Source: a virus. From it: a DNA stretch of 44,310 bases. This document shows positions 39,457-44,310 of the stretch, piece after piece. The notes beneath the pieces were generated by a model. It was not told the DNA's origin. It did no database searches and was given only the letters and a program-made list of their open reading frames with translations. The stretch spans positions 1 to 44,310 of IMG/VR virus record IMGVR_UViG_3300050139_000071. One strand, given 5' to 3'. A program made the position numbers and the translations under genes. Position 1 is the first letter of the stretch; each line of letters starts with the position of its first letter.

Positions 39457-39462
39457 TATAAT
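39454..39462 (+). promoter_or_regulatory. extended -10 promoter with partial -35
   Basis: TGATATAAT with TATAAT at 39457-39462, overlapping the stop of the previous gene. TTGGAT at 39433-39438 is an 18-bp-spaced -35 candidate. The leader contains CTTCC/GGAAG hairpin at 39483-39501 and the motif GTAAAATT. Confidence 0.65.
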
Positions 39463-39527
39463 ATAGTTATTATAAGCCAAGTCTTCCTATCTTTTGGGAA
39501 GTAAAATTAAAAAAAGTAAAAAAATAT

Positions 39528-39974
39528 ATGGCAGAACAAGAAGTAGTATCGCGGGAGGAGTTTGATGGTTTGAAACAAGAGATGTCAAAATCTTTTGAGC
39601 AAATCATTAGTTTGATTAAGGAAAAACCTAAGACAGTCGAAGAGGTGAAGAAGGTTGAAGCAAAAAAGGTGGTGGATAAAACCGCCGAAGCGAATGATGC
39701 TTATTTAGAACCTGTGCATCCTGATTGGACAGCGGATGCTAAGACAAAAATAGGTGAAGCGCTGGATCATTGTGAGGTAGATTATCCTAAGAATGGAAAT
39801 CCACGATACACAATAGTCATTAAAAATGAATTCAGTAATGCATCATCCTCGCATTTACAATATTATAAAATTGATAAACGAACAGTAGCTGTGACTAATG
39901 GATTTGAAACAGTAAAAGCATTTAATTCATTGGTAGCTCAGAATTTAAGAATTAATCCTAAGAAGTTAGATTAA
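39528..39974 (+). CDS. hypothetical head-module protein, 148 aa
   Basis: N-terminal half is a coiled coil (EVVSREEFDGLKQEMSKSFE, then KVEAKKVVDKTAEA), followed by a folded part with YPKNGNPRYTIVIKNEFSNA and a final strand-helix. It has its own promoter and a structured leader, so it may be produced in high amount, as a minor capsid or scaffold-like factor would be. No family is recognised. Confidence 0.6.
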   Translation: MAEQEVVSREEFDGLKQEMSKSFEQIISLIKEKPKTVEEVKKVEAKKVVDKTAEANDAYLEPVHPDWTADAKTKIGEALDHCEVDYPKNGNPRYTIVIKNEFSNASSSHLQYYKIDKRTVAVTNGFETVKAFNSLVAQNLRINPKKLD

Positions 39975-39978
39975 ATAT

Positions 39979-40257
39979 ATGGCAAATATGATGACAAAAA
40001 TAGCAATGTCTAAACCAGTAGGAAAAATCCTAGATAGTTCTATGGGTAAAAAAATGGTTGGCGTTGGTAATGCAGTCATCAAAGGAGCAGGAGTAGCTAA
40101 AAAGTTTTTAACTACTTATCCGGATGAGGGTAAATTAAATCAAGCACAAGATGCAAAAAACAGAGCAAACGCACCAGTCGGCGCAGTTGGCGGAACTAAT
40201 AAAGGTGATAGCGGACCTTCTAGTTTTAAATATGGAGTTCAATTAAATAAAAAATAA
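39979..40257 (+). CDS. small cationic head-module protein, 92 aa
   Basis: Starts MANMMTKIAMSKPVGKILDS, with an amphipathic basic region (GKKMVGVGNAVIKGAGVAKK) and a Gly/Asn/Ala-rich tail. It lies 4 nt after the previous gene. It might be a membrane-active or DNA-condensing virion peptide; no family is recognised. Confidence 0.55.
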   Translation: MANMMTKIAMSKPVGKILDSSMGKKMVGVGNAVIKGAGVAKKFLTTYPDEGKLNQAQDAKNRANAPVGAVGGTNKGDSGPSSFKYGVQLNKK

Positions 40258-40261
40258 ATAT

Positions 40262-40507
40262 ATGAAAACAACATTAAAACCAACTAAAGCAGGACAGAAA
40301 AAAATTACTTTTACAAAAGGCGGTCTTCATAAATCTACTGGAACTCCTATGGGAGAAAAAATTCCATCAGATAAATTAGAAGAAGCGAAAGAAGGTAAAC
40401 TAGGTCCTAAAGCGCAAAAGCAAGAAGAGTTTAGAGAGAATGTATTAACTGGTCCTAAAAAAAAAGCAAAAAGCCCATACGGATACATGAAGAAAGGACA
40501 GGCTTAG
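40262..40507 (+). CDS. Lys-rich head-module protein, 81 aa
   Basis: About one fifth Lys (KTTLKPTKAGQKKITFTKGG, then GPKKKAKSPYGYMKKGQA), with no hydrophobic core. It is probably disordered and DNA- or capsid-binding. It lies 4 nt after the previous cationic protein, so the pair may act together. No family is recognised. Confidence 0.55.
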   Translation: MKTTLKPTKAGQKKITFTKGGLHKSTGTPMGEKIPSDKLEEAKEGKLGPKAQKQEEFRENVLTGPKKKAKSPYGYMKKGQA

Positions 40508-40545
40508 ATGGAATTATTAGCAATTATTATAATCAACCAAAAAAT

Positions 40546-40953
40546 ATGAAATTAATCGAATTAGTAAATAGTATAGAAGCATTAAATAAATTATCAGAAA
40601 CAAAACTAACCGCAGGTGTTGCTTTTTCTCTTGGTAAATTTTTAAAAGAAATTACTCCGGAAGTAGAAATGTACTCTAAAGTTAGAAGTGAAAAGATAGT
40701 GGAGTACGGTATTCCTATGGTAGATGAAAAAGGAGTAGTTGTTACAGATGATAAAGGTAATACCAGATATTCTTTCTCGGATAAAGGAAGTACTGAATTG
40801 AATGAAAATGGAAAAAAGTTTGTTTCAGAAATGAATGAAGTAGAAGAAAAAGAAGTCAGTGTAAAAATACCTGAAATAAAAATATCTGATTTGGGAACTT
40901 CGGCTATCGAACCAAAGTACCTGTTAACCTTGTCGTGGTTAATTAAGGAATAA
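40546..40953 (+). CDS. hypothetical head-module protein, 135 aa
   Basis: Alpha-helical start (LIELVNSIEALNKLSETKLT), then a conserved-looking middle VRSEKIVEYGIPMVDEKGVVV and KDKGSTELNENGKKF-like charged turn, ending with YLLTLSWLIKE. This pattern resembles small phage proteins found near portals that I cannot name with confidence. It follows the cationic genes by 38 nt. Confidence 0.55.
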   Translation: MKLIELVNSIEALNKLSETKLTAGVAFSLGKFLKEITPEVEMYSKVRSEKIVEYGIPMVDEKGVVVTDDKGNTRYSFSDKGSTELNENGKKFVSEMNEVEEKEVSVKIPEIKISDLGTSAIEPKYLLTLSWLIKE

Positions 40954-40974
40954 TTATTAATTAATTTGAAATTT

Positions 40975-41145
40975 ATGGAAGATAATAAATGTGAGAATTG
41001 TGGTGGTGAAGGATTAGTGCATCAAGGTGAAAGTATTAAGAAAGTTTGTGAAAGTTGTGCAGGTACAGGAAAATCAATTGATTCTGTAGTTACAGCTTCA
41101 GAACCGGTTGAGGTTGAAGAAGAAGTTGTGGAAGACGAAGAGTAA
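40975..41145 (+). CDS. DnaJ-type zinc-finger protein, 56 aa
   Basis: ATG at 40975. Two CxxCxGxG motifs (CENCGGEG at 6-13 and CESCAGTG at 25-32) are those of the DnaJ Cys-rich domain, followed by a very acidic tail (EVEEEVVEDEE). It carries only one half of the DnaJ zinc domain and no J domain. Close to the scaffold gene it may help capsid-protein folding or assembly. Too short for common gene callers. Confidence 0.65.
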   Translation: MEDNKCENCGGEGLVHQGESIKKVCESCAGTGKSIDSVVTASEPVEVEEEVVEDEE

Positions 41146-41163
41146 TTTGACAATTTATCAGTA

Positions 41164-41290
41164 AATCCGCGAACCTTGTGAGAGCTATTAGCTCTTGTAG
41201 AGTAAAATTTTCTTCGCGGATTAAATTATTTTACAAGAACTAATAGCCCCCATAAGGGGCTATTTTTAATTCTTGTCAGTCTTCGACAAG
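41164..41290 (+). promoter_or_regulatory. nested RNA structure and terminator in scaffold leader
   Basis: AATCCGCGAA (41164-41173) pairs with TTCGCGGATT (41213-41222) around an inner AGAGCT-ATT-AGCTCT hairpin (41181-41195). Next is a terminator hairpin AATAGCCCC-CATAA-GGGGCTATT plus TTT (41242-41267), flanked by ACAAGAA (41233-41239) and TTCTTGT (41270-41276), which pair. TTCTTGTC can instead pair with GACAAG (41285-41290). The mutually exclusive pairings just before the scaffold gene suggest attenuation. Confidence 0.65.
41242..41267 (+). terminator. intrinsic terminator before scaffold gene
   Basis: Perfect 9-bp stem AATAGCCCC / GGGGCTATT with CATAA loop and a T-run overlapping the stem end. 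It would separate the small head genes from the scaffold-capsid genes unless read through. Confidence 0.75.
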
Positions 41291-41316
41291 TAAAATAAGG
41301 AAGTAAAAATTTATAT

Positions 41317-42150
41317 ATGGCAAATGAAAATGAAGCGGAAGTAAAAGAATTCAATGAAACGATAGTCATCGAACCATCTAACGATGGAGATAATGAAATA
41401 ATCGAACCCATTGAATCGGAGACGGAAACTCCAACCCCCTCTTCCGAGGAAGATAAACCAGAACCGGAACTAGAATCTGAGCCAGAAATTACAGATGATA
41501 AGCCAGAACAAGTACCGGAAGCAGAAGTACCAACAGAAGAAGTTAAAGAACCAAAACCAGTAGATGGTGAAACTCCTCGAGAAAGAGCGTTACGAATGGA
41601 AACAAGCCGATTGAAAGGATTGCTCCGTAAGGAACGCCAAGATGAATTGTTTGTTAAACAACCAACAGTGAAATCTAAAGAGGAAGACTTGTCTGAATAT
41701 GATCCTGAAGAAGTAAAGCGTCTTGAAACATTGGTAAGCAAATTGGGATATGTGAAGAAAAATGAGTATGTCCAGCAAAGTGTCTTAGAAAAGAATAATG
41801 CTGAATTTGATACATTTATCGAAGAACATCCGGAATATAGTGCTGAAAATGATAAAGATGGAATTCTTTGGAATCAATTTAAGGCAGAATTCGGCCTCTA
41901 CCAACCTCCTCAGGATCCACGTACTCTTAGGAAGGTTTTAAATAAAGTTCATAACGAAATCTATGGTATAAAGCCTGCAATGAACCTTAATAAAATTAAC
42001 GCTCAGCAGCAAAAGCTAAAAGTAGCTTCGCACACGGGCACAATGGGTTCCAAGGCTTCAATCTCTTCACCTCAAGCTCCAAATCCTAATATTAGGAGAG
42101 ATATGCTTAAAGGTTTTGACGAAGAGGACTTGAAAGAAATGGGACTCTAA
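41317..42150 (+). CDS. capsid scaffolding protein
   Basis: A 277-residue protein. The N-terminal 90 residues are extremely acidic and Pro-rich (ESETETPTPSSEEDKPEPEL), the middle is helical (ERALRMETSRLKGLLRKERQ, then EEVKRLETLVSKLGYVKKNE), and the C-terminus has a basic helix-turn-like tail (NIRRDMLKGFDEEDLKEMGL). This layout and the place two genes before the capsid protein are typical of podoviral scaffolds, which are removed from procapsids. The gene follows a complex attenuator-like leader. Confidence 0.8.
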   Translation: MANENEAEVKEFNETIVIEPSNDGDNEIIEPIESETETPTPSSEEDKPEPELESEPEITDDKPEQVPEAEVPTEEVKEPKPVDGETPRERALRMETSRLKGLLRKERQDELFVKQPTVKSKEEDLSEYDPEEVKRLETLVSKLGYVKKNEYVQQSVLEKNNAEFDTFIEEHPEYSAENDKDGILWNQFKAEFGLYQPPQDPRTLRKVLNKVHNEIYGIKPAMNLNKINAQQQKLKVASHTGTMGSKASISSPQAPNPNIRRDMLKGFDEEDLKEMGL

Positions 42151-42157
42151 TAAAAAA

Positions 42158-42598
42158 ATGGCTTTAAAATTAATAAAGGACACTCAGGAAACTGAATATC
42201 TTAAAGTCCGTATTGCTTCACAGGCATACACTATCGGAGATTTGGTTTACCTAGATCGAACAGCAGATGCTATCGATGTTCTTCCTGCTTCAGTAGGAAA
42301 TGGAACACCTAATAGTATTTACGGAGTAGCAATGGAAACAGTAACTTCTGCAGCAACAGAAATGTTGGTAGCTGTTATTCAGTCTTGGCAAGTATGGCAA
42401 GCATTAGCAACTAATGCTTCCGTAGTAAATGATAAGTATCAGAGAATGATAATCGGCGCAACAGCTGGAACTATCAATAATTCTCACACAGACGTAGCAG
42501 GGTCGACAGCAATATTCCAGCAAACTGGAGTAGTAGGAGCATTATCTGACAAGCAAATTGTCGGTAACTTCCTAAAGATTAACGGAATTTCGGTCTAA
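42158..42598 (+). CDS. head decoration-like protein
   Basis: A 146-residue protein. The start (MALKLIKDTQETEYLKVRIA) and the strands TIGDLVYLDRTADAIDVLPA and ATEMLVAVIQSWQVWQALAT, ending KQIVGNFLKINGISV, resemble small beta-rich capsid-stabilising or decoration proteins placed between scaffold and capsid genes in several podovirus lineages. It was probably the immediate neighbour of the capsid gene before the homing endonuclease was inserted. The call is from pattern and position. Confidence 0.6.
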   Translation: MALKLIKDTQETEYLKVRIASQAYTIGDLVYLDRTADAIDVLPASVGNGTPNSIYGVAMETVTSAATEMLVAVIQSWQVWQALATNASVVNDKYQRMIIGATAGTINNSHTDVAGSTAIFQQTGVVGALSDKQIVGNFLKINGISV

Positions 42599-42602
42599 AT
42601 AG

Positions 42603-42611
42603 TGTTATAAT
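42603..42611 (+). promoter_or_regulatory. extended -10 promoter before homing endonuclease
   Basis: TGTTATAAT, 40 nt upstream of ATG 42651. It could also supply extra transcription of the downstream capsid gene. Confidence 0.55.
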
Positions 42612-42650
42612 TAATAGATTAATAAGTTGATATTGTTTGTTTAGCTACTT

Positions 42651-42944
42651 ATGCGACCTGGAACTTACACAAGAACACCTAAGATTTTAGAAAAACAACG
42701 TAATGCTCAAAAAGGGCGACCTGCTAAAAATAAAGGGGTAGTATATTCTCAAGAAATTAGGGATAAAGTAAGTAAGGCCACAAAGAAAGCAATGACTCCA
42801 GAAAGATGTTTGAAAATAAGTCTTTCTAAAATAGGTAAAAAAATGCCAGAAGGGACAGGATTAAAAATCTCTCTAGCAAATAAAGGTAAAACAAGAGGTA
42901 TTAAGCATTATAAGTACAAAGGTAATTATGAAATAAATAAATAA
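42651..42944 (+). CDS. NUMOD3-type half of a homing endonuclease
   Basis: A 97-residue frame with repeated NUMOD3-like motifs (GRPAKNKGVVYSQEIRDKVS, then SLSKIGKKMPEGTG, then SLANKGKTRGIKHYKYKG), the DNA-binding part of GIY-YIG/HNH homing endonucleases. It stops at TAA 42942-42944 within an (AAAT)3 tract; the HNH catalytic part continues in another frame. As it stands the gene makes a DNA-binding fragment only. Confidence 0.7.
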   Translation: MRPGTYTRTPKILEKQRNAQKGRPAKNKGVVYSQEIRDKVSKATKKAMTPERCLKISLSKIGKKMPEGTGLKISLANKGKTRGIKHYKYKGNYEINK

Positions 42945-43227
42945 ACAAATAAGAAGTTGCTTTGAATATCGTCAATGGCGCTCAGATGTTTATACAAAAA
43001 ATAATTATACTTGTCAGGATTGTGGTGAAAAAGGAATACAATTTCAAGCTCATCATATAAATCCACTTTCAGTAATAATTGAAAGATATAATATTAAAAC
43101 TTTAGAAGATGCCTTAAAATGTTCAGAATTGTGGAATATAAATAATGGAATTACTTTATGTAATCCTTGCCACAAAAAAACTGAATCCTATGGACTGAAT
43201 AAACAATACTTGACAAGAATAAAATAA
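42937..43227 (+). pseudogene. HNH catalytic half of the same homing endonuclease (out of frame)
   Basis: This frame has no start codon but encodes CFEYRQWRSDVYTKNNYTCQ, then DCGEKGIQFQAHHINPLS, then LWNINNGITLCNPCHKKTE, a complete HNH domain (HH-N-H with two CxxC pairs). Removal of one AAAT unit from 42931-42942 joins it exactly to the NUMOD3 half as NYEINKQIRS. It ends 1 nt before the capsid start. Confidence 0.75.
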
Positions 43228-43228
43228 C

Positions 43229-44230
43229 GTGTCAGCTCCCATGAACATAGCGCAAGCCGCAGATACAGTAGATCTATCAATCCAGAAAATGTGGATTAAA
43301 TCTTCTGATCCGGAACCGCTTTACAAAAAGTATTTTAACTACAGAAAGACGGAAGATCTTTATGAAAAAGATTCTTCTATCACAGGTCTTGGTGTAGCAG
43401 ATTTCACTCAAGAAAATGCTGTCATCGTTGCCGATGTGCCTGTACAAGGTTACAAGAAAACTTACACACAGAACCAGGTTGGTATGATGACTTCATACAC
43501 TGCAATGATGTGGAGGTTTGGTATTAAGAAGAGAGATCTTCAAAATATCGTTGATGAATTGCGAACTTCTGTCAATCGTATGCGCGAACAACTTTGCGCA
43601 GAGAGACTAGATAATGCAACTGCAGTTTCTTACACCCACACTGGTCCTAGTGGTAACACTACCATTACTACCACTGGTGGAGATGGATTACAGTGGTTGA
43701 CATCTGCTCACACTCGTGAAGATGGTGGAACAAACATGAACAATGGTGTCTATGATGGTACTACTTACAATCTTCCTTTCGACTATGCTGGCCTAAAAGC
43801 TGCTAATCGAACTGCAAGCTTGATGGTAGATGGACGCGGAAATCCACGCCCAGCAAATCTTGATACTCTTGTTTGTAAACTTGGTTCTGCTGTCCACATG
43901 AAAGCAAAGGAAATCAAGCGAGCAATTGCGAATAATAAAATCCCAGAGTCCTTCGATAACGATGGTGCTGGTGTTGAAGACTTCACAATCCTTGCGCTTC
44001 CTTATCTTCAGAACGCTTCACAGTGGTACATGTTTGATTCATCTCGAGCATTGACTGACAAAGAAGGATTCCAATTTGTTGAGGCTATGCCTACAACTTT
44101 GGCTCCACAAAACATTGTTTTTAAAACTGATGAAATCCAATACAAGGCTACTGCAATTTTTGATCTTGGATTTAATGACGTAACTCGATCATGGGTTGGT
44201 TCTCTTGGAACATCTGCAGCACTTTCTTAG
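43229..44230 (+). CDS. major capsid protein
   Basis: A 333-residue protein placed after scaffold and decoration genes. The pattern includes an N-terminal helix (NIAQAADTVDLSIQKMW), a long spine-like helix (LQNIVDELRTSVNRMREQLC) followed by the AERLDN segment, a beta-rich domain with KLGSAVHMKAKEIKRAI, and C-terminal strands FKTDEIQYKATAIFDLGFNDV, read here in one stretch of under 21 residues after FKT. This is the HK97-fold capsid layout. The start used is GTG 43229 (MSAPMN); ATG 43241 is the alternative. There is no Shine-Dalgarno; translation may be coupled to the homing-endonuclease frame. Confidence 0.8.
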   Translation: MSAPMNIAQAADTVDLSIQKMWIKSSDPEPLYKKYFNYRKTEDLYEKDSSITGLGVADFTQENAVIVADVPVQGYKKTYTQNQVGMMTSYTAMMWRFGIKKRDLQNIVDELRTSVNRMREQLCAERLDNATAVSYTHTGPSGNTTITTTGGDGLQWLTSAHTREDGGTNMNNGVYDGTTYNLPFDYAGLKAANRTASLMVDGRGNPRPANLDTLVCKLGSAVHMKAKEIKRAIANNKIPESFDNDGAGVEDFTILALPYLQNASQWYMFDSSRALTDKEGFQFVEAMPTTLAPQNIVFKTDEIQYKATAIFDLGFNDVTRSWVGSLGTSAALS

Positions 44231-44310
44231 TATTATCAAGTTTCTTAATCAGGGCAAAAGGAGAATAGAAAAAGGTATCCGGGGCCACACGGTCCCGGGA
44301 ATACTGACAA
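44184..44310. repeat. terminal direct repeat, right copy
   Basis: Identical to bases 1-127. It includes the end of the capsid gene and the following GC-rich hairpin (44275-44304), and shows that the gene after the capsid protein is the fibre gene at 152. Confidence 0.95.

Noticed and set aside
1-44310. Recoded stop codons (TGA or TAG as sense)
   Set aside because: TAA, TAG and TGA all terminate convincing genes at correct family lengths, for example the TGA of the lysin and nozzle genes and the TAG of the 8234 gene.
1-44310. tRNA or tmRNA genes accompanying RtcB
   Set aside because: I found no cloverleaf with a conserved TTCRANY arm in the intergenic spacers, all of which are short or described above.

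Overview
The window is a complete genome of a tailed, podovirus-like phage, shown as a linear sequence that is circular or circularly permuted. The first and last 127 bases are identical (1-127 = 44184-44310), so the non-redundant length is 44183 bp. It is AT-rich and uses the standard code, with TAA, TAG and TGA all acting as stops. There is no integrase, tRNA, rRNA or RNA polymerase. Most starts have A/T-rich leaders and weak or no Shine-Dalgarno sites, and the visible promoters are sigma70-like with an extended -10 (TGnTATAAT). The host is not identified. An AT-rich, double-glazed-by-peptidoglycan host fits the lysis genes, and the promoter style, GNVGIGT fibre repeats, secreted trypsin-like protease and peptidoglycan-binding repeat style are compatible with a Patescibacteria-type host, but that is inference only.

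Rightward (late) half, wrapping through the window ends: 34.2-44.2 kb carries packaging and head genes (small orfs, putative small terminase, large terminase, portal, several small proteins, scaffold, decoration-like protein, a broken homing endonuclease, major capsid protein). Across the circular junction, 0.15-17.8 kb carries a fibre-like protein, a small beta-rich protein, a coiled-coil protein, a tail adaptor, a tail tube/nozzle protein, a glycine-rich fibre, a Q/N-rich virion protein, a LysM protein, a 1225-residue putative ejection protein, another repeat-rich fibre, and a lysis cassette (XhlA-like membrane protein, papain-like lysin with peptidoglycan-binding domain, r1t-like holin).

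The 17.88-18.48 kb segment is not ordinary spacer. It holds a dense series of stem-loops, three extended -10 promoters, four terminator-like hairpins and one small zinc-finger gene, and looks like a small-RNA locus between the convergent late and early operons.

Leftward (early) half, 33.5 down to 18.5 kb: many tiny proteins (zinc ribbons, ribbon-helix-helix, HTH), a minimal sliding-clamp-like protein, a PrimPol-VirE type primase/helicase, an SNF2-like helicase overlapping a RecU/VRR-like nuclease, a putative ssDNA-binding protein, an RtcB RNA ligase, a hexapeptide-repeat protein, a frameshifted Dam methylase remnant, a second intact methyltransferase, a membrane-anchored trypsin-like protease, an HNH-AP2 homing endonuclease and a PD-(D/E)XK exonuclease. 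The genes imply primase-initiated replication that borrows the host polymerase, with phage-encoded recombination nucleases.

The divergent region 33.47-34.22 kb contains seven exact copies of TTTGCATACC/GGTATGCAAA (two forming a perfect palindrome), an AT-rich tract and a GC-rich hairpin, and is the best candidate for the replication origin and/or master operator.
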